Assembly (NCBI RefSeq): GCF_014109805.1
Contig: NZ_CP059400.1
Span: 3,070,001-3,134,000, forward strand
From: Legionella sp. PC1000
GTDB lineage: Bacteria > Pseudomonadota > Gammaproteobacteria > Legionellales > Legionellaceae
Direction of reading: 5' to 3'
Length of the DNA stretch: 64,000 nucleotides
Below the pieces are notes generated by a model. That model was not told where the DNA came from and did not search any database. It saw only the letters and a program-made list of their open reading frames with translations. A program made the translations under genes and the position numbers. Below are positions 8,784 through 17,472 of the stretch, in pieces. Numbering within the stretch: the stretch's first letter is position 1; the number at the start of each line of letters is the position of its first letter.

Positions 8784-8874
8784 GGCTGGATGCCGCGAAC
8801 AAGTCGCGGCACATAGGCGGTAGGGATGAATTGTCAACATGCCCTGGTCAGTGGGATTGTTACTTTTTTATTTC

Positions 8875-8950
8875 TACGTCCTGCGGCTTATCTGCAGAAT
8901 CCAGTGAGATAAACAAAGCCTGGATCCTGCAGACAAGTTCTCAGGACATA
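8875..8950. repeat. REP-like palindrome pair
   Basis: TACGTCCTGCGGCTTATCTG at 8875 is mirrored, imperfectly, by the sequence ending at 8950 (CTGCAGACAAGTTCTCAGGA). The CGGCTTATCTGCAG-like cores resemble the other G+C-rich palindromes in this window (37479, 58348, 58585). It lies between the chimeric element and the end of the split beta-lactamase-family gene. Confidence 0.5.
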
Positions 8951-8989
8951 AGAAAAAGCGTTAATCCTCAACTGCGATCTCCGCAACAA

Positions 8990-10161
8990 TTATGTTTTTT
9001 CTTCTATTTCATATTTCTGAATTAATGCAGGACTCTCTGGTGATAAGGTAAAACTGACTTTAAGATTTGTTTTTTCTCCTTGGATAATAAAATATCCCCG
9101 TAATTGATTTTCTGGGATCACATCACCTACATGGAGGATTTTTCCCGCTTTAGCGAAAAGATTTTGAGTTTTCTTTTGCAGTGAAGCAACCGGTGAGTCG
9201 AGAAAAAAATTCAGTGCGAACAACCCGCTTGTGGTCGCACTCTTCCATTCAGGAAGTAATTTCATCAATGCTTTTTGTCGTTCGTGCAAAATTTTTGAAG
9301 GGAGTAACTCTCTTGGTTTAAATTGAGCTTGTTTAATAAGTTTATTCATAGCCTGGACATTAATGACCTCCGCAGCAGCATAAGTCACATTAGTTAATAA
9401 AACTACTCCCACTCCATATTCAGGCAATATGAGCCAATTACTACCAAAACCAGGAAGCCCACCACTATGTCCTACTGATATTTTCTCGTCACAATCTCTG
9501 GACCATCTTAAGCCATAACCGTAAGCACTAATTGTCGGACACTCTTTACCATTTACGTTAACCTTTGAATTCACAGCATAAAATCGCCAAGGTTGATGCA
9601 TTTCACGCAGGGAACTTCTTTTTATCGGACCTGTTTCTGCATCATCACGCGCAGGCCATGCATATTGATGGAATGCAACATAATGACTGAATGATTCAAT
9701 GGAAGTAATCATCCCTCCCATAGAGGCATAACTGCCATCGTGTAACAAGGGTTCTTCTTGCCAATCTCCATTGACCCATTGATAACCGTGGGCTAATTGA
9801 TCCGTAGGAACTTGTGCAAATTCCCATGCGGCCTGTTTCATACCTAAAGGCTGCCAAATATTTGCAGCAATATATTCCTGATAGGGAATTCCTGATACTT
9901 TTTTAACAATCAATCCCAGAAGCGCAAACCCGAGATTACTGTATTCAAATGATGTTCCAGAAGTATTGGATAAAGAAATTCCTTGTTTTATCAAGTCGAT
10001 TAATTCTTCATCTGTTTTATTTAAATTTCTATCGCCCCATGGATTATCTTCAGGGAATCCCGCAGAATGGGTTAATAGATCACGAATCGTAATTTCCGAG
10101 GCATCTTGGGTTAATTTCTGATTTTTTAGTTCAGGAATATAAATAGAGGCAGGATCATCTA
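8990..10161 (-). pseudogene. Beta-lactamase-family serine hydrolase, C-terminal part (gene split by IS)
   Basis: This is the 3' portion of a gene whose 5' portion is at 11028-11393. From the IS junction it reads LDDPASIYIPELKNQKLTQD, then IRDLLTHSAGFPEDNPWGDR, GTSFEYSNLGFALLGLIVKKVSG (Tyr-Ser-Asn motif) and ISVGHSGGLPGFGSNW (HxG motif), with no stop until the end. The C-terminal 100 residues resemble a substrate- or membrane-facing tail and are unassigned. Removing the IS and one copy of the target duplication restores a continuous 511-codon frame. An internal ATG could only make a fragment without the catalytic Ser-x-x-Lys. Confidence 0.85.
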
Positions 10162-11027
10162 GGTTCCGTGAACCAATTTTCTAGCGCATCCATATAAGCG
10201 CTCCGGCCAAATGTAAGAACCCGGAAAAAGCGGTCGTTGTTTTATCAAAACGAGAAAAAACACGCCGAAAGTGTTTGATTTTGGAGAAAAAAGCTTCAAC
10301 TAAAAACCGCTCTTTGTACTGCTCTTTATCGATTTTTCTTGGGTTCTTCGCATTCTTTTTTGACGGAATGGTTGCAATACAGCCTTGACTCTCCAGTGTG
10401 TCAACAAGTGCCTGTGAATCATATCCTTTATCTGCAAGAACTATCGTGTCACGCTGCTCCTTCAATAGCTCTGCTGCTTGAGTAATATCGTTTCGATGTC
10501 CCCCGGTCAGGATAAACTTAATCGGATTCCCCAGTCCATCCACCAAAGCGTGAATTTTAGTGGTAAAACCTCCTTTACTGCGCCCCAATGCCTGAGCATC
10601 ATTCCCTTCCTTGTCGTAACCAGATGCACACGCATGCGCGCGCACTATGGTGGCATCAATCATGACGGCTTGATCATCAACATCGCTAACTGAAGACATT
10701 AAGCCAGTCCAAATGCCGCGATCTGACCACATTTTATATCGCTTGTGAATTTTACGCCAATGTCCGTAATAGGGCGGGAGCAGGCGCCATTGACAGCCTG
10801 TACGTAATACATACCAGACTCCTTCCACAAAGCATCTTGTCTTCTCATTATTCTTAATGTGCAATCCTTTTACTCCTTGCAGAAAAGAATAAATTGTATC
10901 CCAGACTCGTTCTGATATATTATTATACATGTAGGCAGTTCCATTAGTGTTGTTAACGATCGCAATCGAATTTCACTATAAAAACTGCCTACTTTTCAAG
11001 TAATTAAAAAAATTGGTTCACGGAACC
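10162..11027 (-). mobile_element. IS5-family insertion sequence (866 bp)
   Basis: A complete-looking IS with perfect 19-bp terminal inverted repeats, GGTTCCGTGAACCAATTTT at 10162-10180 and its complement at 11009-11027. It carries one transposase gene on the minus strand. The target duplication is TA (10160-10161 and 11028-11029); because the flanks read CTAG on both sides, a CTAG duplication with slightly shorter ends is equally compatible. Size, DDE transposase type and TA/CTAG target fit the IS5 family, probably the IS427 group. Perfect ends and an intact gene suggest recent insertion. Confidence 0.9.
10181..10930 (-). CDS. IS5-family DDE transposase
   Basis: A 249-residue transposase in one frame. 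The N-terminal part has the helix-turn-helix-type segment VWDTIYSFLQGVKGLHIKNN and GVWYVLRTGCQWRLLPPYYG, typical of IS427-group proteins. The catalytic residues lie in MIDATIVRAHACASG (first Asp), IVLADKGYDSQALVD (second Asp) and ERFLVEAFFSKIKHFRRVFSRFDK (Glu, in the YREK-like signature). Many IS427-group elements need a frameshift between two frames; here no frameshift is required. The gene ends one base past the terminal repeat at 10180, so the repeat follows the stop directly. Confidence 0.93.
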   Translation of the reverse strand: MYNNISERVWDTIYSFLQGVKGLHIKNNEKTRCFVEGVWYVLRTGCQWRLLPPYYGHWRKIHKRYKMWSDRGIWTGLMSSVSDVDDQAVMIDATIVRAHACASGYDKEGNDAQALGRSKGGFTTKIHALVDGLGNPIKFILTGGHRNDITQAAELLKEQRDTIVLADKGYDSQALVDTLESQGCIATIPSKKNAKNPRKIDKEQYKERFLVEAFFSKIKHFRRVFSRFDKTTTAFSGFLHLAGALIWMR

Positions 11028-11393
11028 TAGTCTTAATTTACCCTCATCGCGAAGTTTTAAAACAGCCATAGCTGTGAACCCTTTAGTCATCGAGGCGATG
11101 CGAAACATGGATTGGGTAGTAACGGGAGTTTTTTTTGCAATATCTGTGAAACCACCTCGTCCAGTATGTACCAGACGTCCATCTAAGATAATCCCATACA
11201 CATAACCAGGAACATGATTTTTTTCAGCATAGTTCTGGTACATTTTATCAATGACTGGAACCACAGCCTGAATTTTTGTAAGTCTGTGGCTCTCAATAAA
11301 AACAGGCGGAAGATAGGAATTTTTTTGACTATTCGCTACCAAAGGAATCATTGCAGCGAGGAAAAAAATTTTTTTTACGATGAAGCGACACAT
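11028..11393 (-). pseudogene. Beta-lactamase-family serine hydrolase, N-terminal part (gene split by IS)
   Basis: This is the 5' part of the gene continued at 8990-10161. It has a signal peptide (MCRFIVKKIFFLAAMIPLVANS) and the catalytic motif FRIASMTKGFTAMAVLKLRDEGKLRL with Ser101 and Lys104, so the ancestral protein was an active-looking exported class C-type serine hydrolase or esterase. After the IS junction the frame runs 8 codons into IS sequence and stops at 11004. It diverges from the DUF4442 gene at 11515. Confidence 0.85.
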
Positions 11394-11514
11394 AAAGAGA
11401 ACCTTAATAATCCCATTATAAAAGCGGAATGCAGTATATAATATTTATTGACTGAAATTGACAGAAAATGAAAAATAGAATCTGGAACCTTCTTTTTATA
11501 TTGGAACTATTTGC

Positions 11515-11955
11515 ATGAAACTCTCAACACTATTAAGAATGATACGGTTTTGGCCGCCTTTTTGGGGCGCAGGAATCAGCGTAAAAAAATTTCATTCTGA
11601 TGGTACTTATATTGTCGTCCAAATGAAGATGCGTTTTTGGAATAAAAATTATGTGGGAACACATTTTGGTGGTTCCATGTACTCTATGACTGATCCATTT
11701 TATATGTTGATGCTCATGCATTCATTAGGAAAAGGGTATATTGTTTGGGATAAGTCTGCCTCCATCCGTTATAAAATCCCCGCTAAAGGGACCCTTTATG
11801 CCCAATTTGAATTATCCCCAGAACACGTTGAAAGAATTCGACTTGAAGTCAATGAAGCAAAGAAAATTGACTCAGAATTTATTGTCCCTATAACCGATGA
11901 AGAGGGAAAAATTGTTGCTGAAGTAAAAAAGATTCTTTCTGTTATCAAAAAATAA
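11515..11955 (+). CDS. DUF4442 domain protein, hot-dog-fold thioesterase-like
   Basis: A 146-residue protein matching the DUF4442 pattern: MRFWNKNYVGTHFGGSMYSMTDPFYMLMLMHSLG in the middle, with the central helix and glycine-rich turn of the hot-dog fold, and SASIRYKIPAKGTLYAQFELS in the sheet. Hot-dog relatives act on acyl-CoA or acyl-ACP thioesters, but DUF4442 proteins have no established substrate. It stands alone, divergent from the split hydrolase and 50 bases before an orphan gene on the same strand. No clear Shine-Dalgarno is visible before the ATG. Confidence 0.75.
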   Translation: MKLSTLLRMIRFWPPFWGAGISVKKFHSDGTYIVVQMKMRFWNKNYVGTHFGGSMYSMTDPFYMLMLMHSLGKGYIVWDKSASIRYKIPAKGTLYAQFELSPEHVERIRLEVNEAKKIDSEFIVPITDEEGKIVAEVKKILSVIKK

Positions 11956-12005
11956 AAACAGCAAAATCAGTAGTTATTCTACACTTGTTTCAGGGGGAAA
12001 ATACC

Positions 12006-12911
12006 ATGCCAATACAGCCTTTTTCAGAGGAAGAACAGGCTTCTATTCTGAATAACTACAACAACACTAAGAGTGATAATAATAAAATCCCGGTATCTCT
12101 CCGCAATTACGATTCAGGTTGGCCACTCGTCCAAGTAAGCCTCTTCAGCCCAGCTAAGGATGCAAACGATCCCATAAAATATGAGCATGTTTTAGGGGGT
12201 GGAAATTGTCATTTCTTTCATATTGGTGCCTTTAATTTTGCAAGCCTCTTAACAAAAATTCCAGGTAATATGGAGATTATTACTTCATATCCCATAACCC
12301 CCAAAAGAGAGCTCGTCAAAGCAGATAATGTACTTTTGTTTCTAAAATCGTTTAGCGTTCATCACAAAAAATTTGGCATTAAAATTTCGAGTAAATCCAA
12401 TGCGTATGGTAGAAACTTACTTGTTGAGCTCCCTATAGAAAATTCAGCAGAATTTCGCGATGCATTGGCTGATAGCTTTTCATTTGCATTAAAAAAACGT
12501 TTTTCAATCAAAGCAATTGGAGGATATAACGATTCTGGGTACACTCAAAACCAAATTATGGAGGCAATTAATCCTGAGGTTGCTGTTTTCATCAATGGGC
12601 AAATCTTTATTGACTTAGGAATGCTCTTAGAACAACACGTTAAAGACAAAGAAATTGGCGAATTATTTAAACTTCTATTTAAGATTGATGCGTTTTTGGA
12701 ACTAAAAAAGGAATATCCGCAATTCAAACCCGATTCAATCAAAAGTAGTGGAAAAACTCAAAAAACTCCTGCGCCTCCTCTTGAACCACGTGCCTCAAAC
12801 CCGACCGCTTTCTTCCAGAAAGGAAAAGAAGCAACACTTCTTGATGAACGAGCAACCCAGAATAGTTCCGACTTGTACGCTTTAAAATCAAACATCAACT
12901 TCCAAAAGTAA
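12006..12911 (+). CDS. Orphan protein, possible Dot/Icm substrate
   Basis: A 301-residue soluble protein with no recognised domain. It starts MPIQPFSEEEQASIL; the AGGGGG motif seven bases upstream supports ATG 12006 over the in-frame 11985. Visible features are a GGGNCHFFHIGAFNFASLL segment around residue 65, a mixed middle region, and a low-complexity, proline- and serine-rich C-terminal tail (residues about 245-301: SSGKTQKTPAPPLEPRASN). Such orphan proteins with flexible polar tails are common among Legionella secreted substrates, but this tail has no strong acidic block. The 3' end overlaps the convergent dipZ gene by 17 bp. Confidence 0.6.
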   Translation: MPIQPFSEEEQASILNNYNNTKSDNNKIPVSLRNYDSGWPLVQVSLFSPAKDANDPIKYEHVLGGGNCHFFHIGAFNFASLLTKIPGNMEIITSYPITPKRELVKADNVLLFLKSFSVHHKKFGIKISSKSNAYGRNLLVELPIENSAEFRDALADSFSFALKKRFSIKAIGGYNDSGYTQNQIMEAINPEVAVFINGQIFIDLGMLLEQHVKDKEIGELFKLLFKIDAFLELKKEYPQFKPDSIKSSGKTQKTPAPPLEPRASNPTAFFQKGKEATLLDERATQNSSDLYALKSNINFQK

Positions 12912-14538
12912 AAGTATATATTTTAACTCCAGGTTCACTTGCCATAATTTGCAGGTACCCACTGATAAATTTCTTTTCTGAAATCAGCTCATAAATGGAA
13001 TATTTGTCAACGAGAATGCTACGTTCCTGTAGCTTTTTACCTGATTGTTTATCAGTTAAAACCACTTTAACCTTAATCGGTTTAGCAGTACTGTTTCCCA
13101 TAACAGCATATACTTTGCGCGCATTAAAGTGGATTTTAATCGCCGCATTTGCTTCTGCTGCAACGATATTCTCCGCATTGACTTGCCACAACCCCTCCAA
13201 GACCCAGGCATTAGCAGATAATTGATCGGAAAAATAGTAGCGAGTGGTTTTATCTTTTATGAGTTCGGGACTGTAATAGGAATCGGCTTTCGCATATCCC
13301 AAATAAGTTTCTGGTGTTTGAGCGATACTTACTGAACTTTCTTTTAAAGACTTCATAGTGCTTAAGTCCTTAACCCCCAATAAAAAGCGAATATTGTTCT
13401 CCATAACATCATATTCACCTTCACCAAAACGTCGATAGACCACATCGCCTTTTTTATTGATTAAATAATGAGCAGGCCAATAATGATTCTTATAGTTCCT
13501 CCAGGTAATAAATTGATTATCAAGTGCTACAGGATATAAAATTCCATACCGCTTCACTGCAGCTTTGACATTATCTAAATTTTTTTCAAAATCAAATTCA
13601 GGCGTGTGGATACCAATAATAACGAGTCCTTTATCATGATAACGCTTATACCAATCATTAAGATAAGGCAGTGTGCGCAAACAATTAATACACGAATAAG
13701 TCCAAAAATCGATTAAGACTACTTTTCCACGTAAATCAATCATGCGTAAAGGCGGTGAATTAATCCAGGTATCAATACCTTGTATCGGTGGTGCTTGATA
13801 AGTAAACCATAAGCCATTAATAAGTGAGCTTGACGTTTTAATTCCTGTTTGCGGAGTCACTGAAGAAGAAACCACTTTTCCTTCAAAGTAAACCATATAG
13901 ATTACGCTTGCGATTATTACTCCCCCTAAAAATTTACGAAAAAGAGTGGCGCGTGTTTTAAAAAAAGAGAAGGTATTTATTAACTTTTTTCCGTATAGAG
14001 AAATAATAAACATAGGAATTGCAGCACCCAGAGCAAACGCCATCAAAGTAAAGAAACTGATTATTGTCGTTTCCTGAACCACAGTCTGTACGATAATCGC
14101 TGCTAAAATAGGCCCAGCGCAAGGGGTCCAAATGATTGCAATGATTCCCCCCAAGAAAAGTCCATTCCAAAATCCTCCTTCTGGCTTATTGACTGAAGAA
14201 AAAAAACTGCTTATTCGAGTGAGTCCCTGAGTTATTTTACCAAATTGCTCTGTTAAATAATTCGAGATCATGATGGCTCCCAACAGGAGTAAAATGACAT
14301 AACCAATCTCTCGAACTAAATTAAAATCTACATCTAAGTAACGTACTAATTGATGGGAAAAGAACACCAATAAGGAAAAAAACAAAGTAAAACCGACAAT
14401 AATCCCCATCGGTCTTTTTTTGGATCCAGTCAGTGAGCCTGCTAGAAAAATAGGCAAGATAGGCAAAATACAAGGAGAAATAATCAGGGCAAACCCTTCT
14501 ATAAATCCCAATATAACATTAATAAAATTCGTTTCCAT
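12895..14538 (-). CDS. dipZ: DipZ-like thiol-disulfide protein (CcdA plus thioredoxin-like domain)
   Basis: A 547-residue inner-membrane protein that should carry electrons from the cytoplasm to periplasmic thioredoxin-like partners. The first 220 residues form a CcdA-type bundle with the paired cysteine motifs SPCILPILPIFLAG and TPCAGPILAAI. A periplasmic TlpA/AhpC-TSA-like domain (about residues 245-385) carries the redox motif FWTYSCINCLRTLPYL. The last 110 residues form a beta-rich DipZ C-terminal domain. Homologues act in cytochrome c maturation or oxidative protein repair. It overlaps the convergent orphan gene by 17 bp. Confidence 0.88.
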   Translation of the reverse strand: METNFINVILGFIEGFALIISPCILPILPIFLAGSLTGSKKRPMGIIVGFTLFFSLLVFFSHQLVRYLDVDFNLVREIGYVILLLLGAIMISNYLTEQFGKITQGLTRISSFFSSVNKPEGGFWNGLFLGGIIAIIWTPCAGPILAAIIVQTVVQETTIISFFTLMAFALGAAIPMFIISLYGKKLINTFSFFKTRATLFRKFLGGVIIASVIYMVYFEGKVVSSSVTPQTGIKTSSSLINGLWFTYQAPPIQGIDTWINSPPLRMIDLRGKVVLIDFWTYSCINCLRTLPYLNDWYKRYHDKGLVIIGIHTPEFDFEKNLDNVKAAVKRYGILYPVALDNQFITWRNYKNHYWPAHYLINKKGDVVYRRFGEGEYDVMENNIRFLLGVKDLSTMKSLKESSVSIAQTPETYLGYAKADSYYSPELIKDKTTRYYFSDQLSANAWVLEGLWQVNAENIVAAEANAAIKIHFNARKVYAVMGNSTAKPIKVKVVLTDKQSGKKLQERSILVDKYSIYELISEKKFISGYLQIMASEPGVKIYTFTFGS

Positions 14539-14677
14539 TTTATTTCCGGAAATCGCAATTTCAATTTCGTTCGATAATCACGCAATCATTGTTTTTGACG
14601 TGATATGTCAATACTCATTTTTGCCCATTGCAAAAATAAATGGCGACGTACCATGAGTTCCAAACAATGGCTGTGTT

Positions 14678-15142
14678 TTACAAACGCACATGAGCACCAC
14701 TTTCTTGTAACCGTTTGGCAACAACAAGCTGAATATTGTCGCGTGCGCGCGCAGGAAAATATTGATACACCGCCAAAAAGTCACTTGCGCTAATCGTCAG
14801 AAACTGGCAAGCAGTGATGGTGCTAATACGCGCCGTTCTGCGGATATTGCGTAAAATAGCGATTTCCCCAAACACATCACCAGCCCCCAAAGTATTAATG
14901 CGTTTCCACCCCATAGACTGAGTTTTTATAGAAACTTGCACAGTACCTCGAATAATAATATAAAGCTTGTCCCCTATTTCTCCTTGTTCGATAACGATTT
15001 CTTCAGGTTTATAGTTTTCAATAACACACTTATCTGCAAGCATTTTTTGCTCAATGTGACCGATGCCTGTAAAAATAGTTGCATGAGAAAGTATGGGTAT
15101 TAAATCTAATTGAGCTTGATATAAATGATTACTGGGTTCCAT
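14678..15142 (-). CDS. Cyclic nucleotide-binding (cNMP) domain protein
   Basis: A 154-residue protein consisting almost only of one cNMP-binding beta-barrel (about residues 20-145). The phosphate-binding cassette region reads GDVFGEIAILRNIRRTARI, close to the consensus FGE(L/I)AL...RxA, and IVIEQGEIGDKLYIIIRGTVQV is the characteristic preceding strand. There is no helix-turn-helix, so it is not a CRP-type regulator. It may sense cAMP or cGMP and act through a partner. It follows mdcB on the same strand after about 70 bases and could be its own unit; no link to malonate metabolism is visible. Confidence 0.85.
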   Translation of the reverse strand: MEPSNHLYQAQLDLIPILSHATIFTGIGHIEQKMLADKCVIENYKPEEIVIEQGEIGDKLYIIIRGTVQVSIKTQSMGWKRINTLGAGDVFGEIAILRNIRRTARISTITACQFLTISASDFLAVYQYFPARARDNIQLVVAKRLQESGAHVRL

Positions 15143-15214
15143 ATCCTTTCTCCCTATTCAAAACGAATTACCTTATAAATGAAATATCTTACAATTAGAG
15201 TATAGTTGTTTTTT

Positions 15215-16069
15215 CTAAAATTTTTTAAGGCCGGAGTAATCGCGTAGTTGATCACAGAATAATTGACCTAAAAATAACAAGACACTGATCAAATCAGCGA
15301 CTCCCCCTGGACTAATCCCGGTCTCAGAAAAAAATTGATGCAACTCCAATGCCTTTTTTTGACGAGTTTGTAAGCATCCAATCGTCAATAATTCTGCTAC
15401 CCTGTGTTTTGCATAATCCAGCGCTAACTTTCCTTTCCTATAAAGAATATTTGTATCATCCATGTGCAGTAAAAGTTCTGAGTACGCAAACAAACAGGCA
15501 GTATCCAGTGATTGGGTCTCAATGAAAAGTGAAATAAAATCAGGAAGTAATTGGAAAATTAAATCATACCCATGTATCGCCATTTGCTTGGCATCAACCA
15601 CCTTATATCTTTGTCGTACTAAAGCGCCATGGCTTTCAGGGTTCCCAAGATGCTCCACTAAATGCCTTGGCCAGTCTTTCAATATTTGCCGACGTACGTC
15701 CTCAGGAGTGAATTGCATTTTATCCTGAGCCAGCCTTATTACAGAAACACAGACTAGACCCAAAGCAAAAATAGCACCACGATGGGTATTTACTCCCTGA
15801 GTTTTCCCAAGCATGCGCTGTTCTGCATCAATGGCCACTTGTTTTAATTCCTCAAAAGAATCATTTGCTAATCCTTTTTTTGTAATTTGGTAGAAGTAAT
15901 GACGTAAGGTAAATAAGCTACGGTAAAAGGTTTCACCGCTCATATCATGATGCGCACCGGCATCCTTAAAGCTCACCAACCCTGGTTTAGGATAAGCTTT
16001 AACTTCAAAATAAAGGGCTCTAACTGCTATTCTGGCGAGTGTTCTTTCACAGCAAAGGATAGTGTTCAT
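15215..16069 (-). CDS. mdcB: MdcB, triphosphoribosyl-dephospho-CoA synthase
   Basis: A 284-residue enzyme that condenses ATP and dephospho-CoA into 2'-(5''-triphosphoribosyl)-3'-dephospho-CoA, the prosthetic-group precursor of malonate decarboxylase. Characteristic stretches are YFEVKAYPKPGLVSFKDAGAHHDM and GVNTHRGAIFALG, plus a C-terminal TGISPGGVADLISVLLFL. The start is placed at MNTILCCERT (16069); the frame is open for 42 more codons upstream, but that stretch lies within mdcG. It overlaps mdcG by 23 bp and is the last mdc gene of the operon. Confidence 0.88.
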   Translation of the reverse strand: MNTILCCERTLARIAVRALYFEVKAYPKPGLVSFKDAGAHHDMSGETFYRSLFTLRHYFYQITKKGLANDSFEELKQVAIDAEQRMLGKTQGVNTHRGAIFALGLVCVSVIRLAQDKMQFTPEDVRRQILKDWPRHLVEHLGNPESHGALVRQRYKVVDAKQMAIHGYDLIFQLLPDFISLFIETQSLDTACLFAYSELLLHMDDTNILYRKGKLALDYAKHRVAELLTIGCLQTRQKKALELHQFFSETGISPGGVADLISVLLFLGQLFCDQLRDYSGLKKF

Positions 16070-16697
16070 ACAGTTCTGCTCTTGATAATAACGTAACCTT
16101 GTCTCTACTCTTACACAACAGTTTTTTTGCAGATAAAAGAAGCAATTCTTTGATAGGAATATCCCCAAGGCAGGAAAAACGAACCTCACCATCAATAATT
16201 CGATTAAATTTTTTTGTTAAAGCAGCAATTGATTCACGTAAATCAATTAAAGAACAGTCTTGGTAAGAGATAAGTAAATCAAGATCCGAAGCCCGATCAA
16301 CAAAAGAATATCCTGATACATAATGAAATAAAAATGATCCATAGACCGCAATGTCAGAAATTGGCAACGACTTAATCAGCGTGTCTAACTTTTTTATCCC
16401 ATAATAAGAAGAAAAAAAATCCTGCATCTCCAGGAGTTGTGGAAGCGGCTTTTGTTTTTGCACCAATGATGGTGCGCTCTGTATACTAACTCGGTGTTTT
16501 TTCTTGGCATGCAAAAGAGTTAATCCCAGATTAATTGTATCTTGGTGCGCTAATTGTTTGGCATAAATACACGGCAAGCCTTGTGCAAGCCAGAGGGATA
16601 CGTGCTCTTCAATCATTTTCTTATCCTCATGAATCGAAGCAACAGCAAAGTCTGCATCCGGCTGAAGATAAATTAAATGATGTCTTTGTAAACTCAT
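16047..16697 (-). CDS. mdcG: MdcG, phosphoribosyl-dephospho-CoA transferase
   Basis: A 216-residue nucleotidyltransferase that attaches the MdcB product to the serine of the MdcC carrier domain. It has the polymerase-beta-like pattern AVYGSFLFHYVSG followed by SDLDLLISYQD (two Asp metal ligands). It starts with an ATGA overlap with the stop of mdcE and ends inside mdcB, so coupled translation is likely. Sequence and length fit the family; the N-terminal half is poorly conserved, as usual. Confidence 0.85.
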   Translation of the reverse strand: MSLQRHHLIYLQPDADFAVASIHEDKKMIEEHVSLWLAQGLPCIYAKQLAHQDTINLGLTLLHAKKKHRVSIQSAPSLVQKQKPLPQLLEMQDFFSSYYGIKKLDTLIKSLPISDIAVYGSFLFHYVSGYSFVDRASDLDLLISYQDCSLIDLRESIAALTKKFNRIIDGEVRFSCLGDIPIKELLLLSAKKLLCKSRDKVTLLSRAELYEHYPLL

Positions 16698-17401
16698 AAA
16701 TGATTGGCTACTTTATTGATAATGGGGTATGCAAGCGTTCTCCCCCCTCGCTTGCTACCCAAGAGCGCGCGATCATCTCGAGTATTTTTCTTTTGGATTG
16801 CCCCATCAATTTGTTCAGCAAGTTCAGATGGGCTTACAATCTCGTGTATTCCACCAAGCTCGTAAAAATTTTTCACGCCTGGTGCAAAAACGGGAAATGT
16901 CCTACTAAGTTCTTGCAGGATACTTAGTTCTATTTTGGTTACCTTGGCGATACCTTCCAGCCACATCACAGCCAGTGCTGCATCAGGTAAGGCTAAAATT
17001 GTATCTGCCATCAAGCCGTAAGCGATAAAAGCACCACCTACTGCTTGATTATACACCAGCGAGATCAAAGCATTTCCCTGTAGGCGTAAACACTCCAAAC
17101 ATGCAAGCAAATGGCCAAAATATTGTTGCATCCCCAACCATTCATTACGCATTGTTAGCTCTTGTCCAGCAACATCAACTAATAAAAGGACGGGTTCACG
17201 TGATTGACGCTCAAGAATGTCGATTACATATTGCGCCATAATCAACGCTTGCTCTGCCCCCAGAAATGTGGATTCCTTGACGCCAAGAATATGTATCAGT
17301 TGATTATTCAACATCGCTTGCCCAGATACAACCGATTGGTTCTCGGTCAATTTGACTTCCTGAGAAAAGATCTGTTTGAGAAGCTCCTTTAATGCAACCA
17401 T
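16694..17401 (-). CDS. mdcE: MdcE, malonate decarboxylase gamma subunit
   Basis: A 235-residue carboxyltransferase-fold subunit that works with MdcD to decarboxylate malonyl-ACP. The crotonase-like core shows NALISLVYNQAVGGAFIAYGLMADTILALPDAALAVMW. The start at 17401 (MVALKEL) is favoured by AGAAGGA eight bases upstream; an in-frame ATG at 17425 lies ahead of that signal. Its stop overlaps the start of mdcG. It lies 70 bases after the fused mdcC-mdcD gene. Confidence 0.9.
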   Translation of the reverse strand: MVALKELLKQIFSQEVKLTENQSVVSGQAMLNNQLIHILGVKESTFLGAEQALIMAQYVIDILERQSREPVLLLVDVAGQELTMRNEWLGMQQYFGHLLACLECLRLQGNALISLVYNQAVGGAFIAYGLMADTILALPDAALAVMWLEGIAKVTKIELSILQELSRTFPVFAPGVKNFYELGGIHEIVSPSELAEQIDGAIQKKNTRDDRALLGSKRGGRTLAYPIINKVANHL

Positions 17402-17472
17402 TTTTTTATTCCTTCTGTGTATCATCGCAGACTAAATACTTTGTAACCTGGGAGCGCGCAGCCTACAATGAA

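Larger units (their letters stand above)
8278..8845 (+). mobile_element. Chimeric inverted-repeat element, copy A (non-autonomous)
   Basis: A 568-bp unit bounded by inverted repeats beginning GGGCATGTTGACAATTCATC (left arm from 8279, right arm ending at 8844). Inside each arm is a second palindrome, CCGCGACTTGTTCGCGG-like. The core holds a decayed piece of an IS5-family transposase joined to the C-terminal piece of a GIY-YIG nuclease gene. The same unit occurs inverted at 42980-43547. Left flank is TA, as expected for a TA duplication, but the right flank is TG. It starts 7 bases after a stop codon. It has no complete protein and must be mobilised in trans, if at all. Confidence 0.8.

Noticed and set aside
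8278-8845. Reading copy A as a complete insertion sequence
   Set aside because: No complete transposase exists; the N terminus and the catalytic Glu region are missing and part of the unit is a GIY-YIG fragment.
8277-8846. A target-site duplication at chimeric copy A
   Set aside because: The left flank is TA but the right is TG, so a duplication cannot be shown for this copy.
15063-15142. The cNMP protein as regulator of the mdc operon
   Set aside because: It has no DNA-binding domain and lies downstream of mdcB; proximity alone does not support the role.
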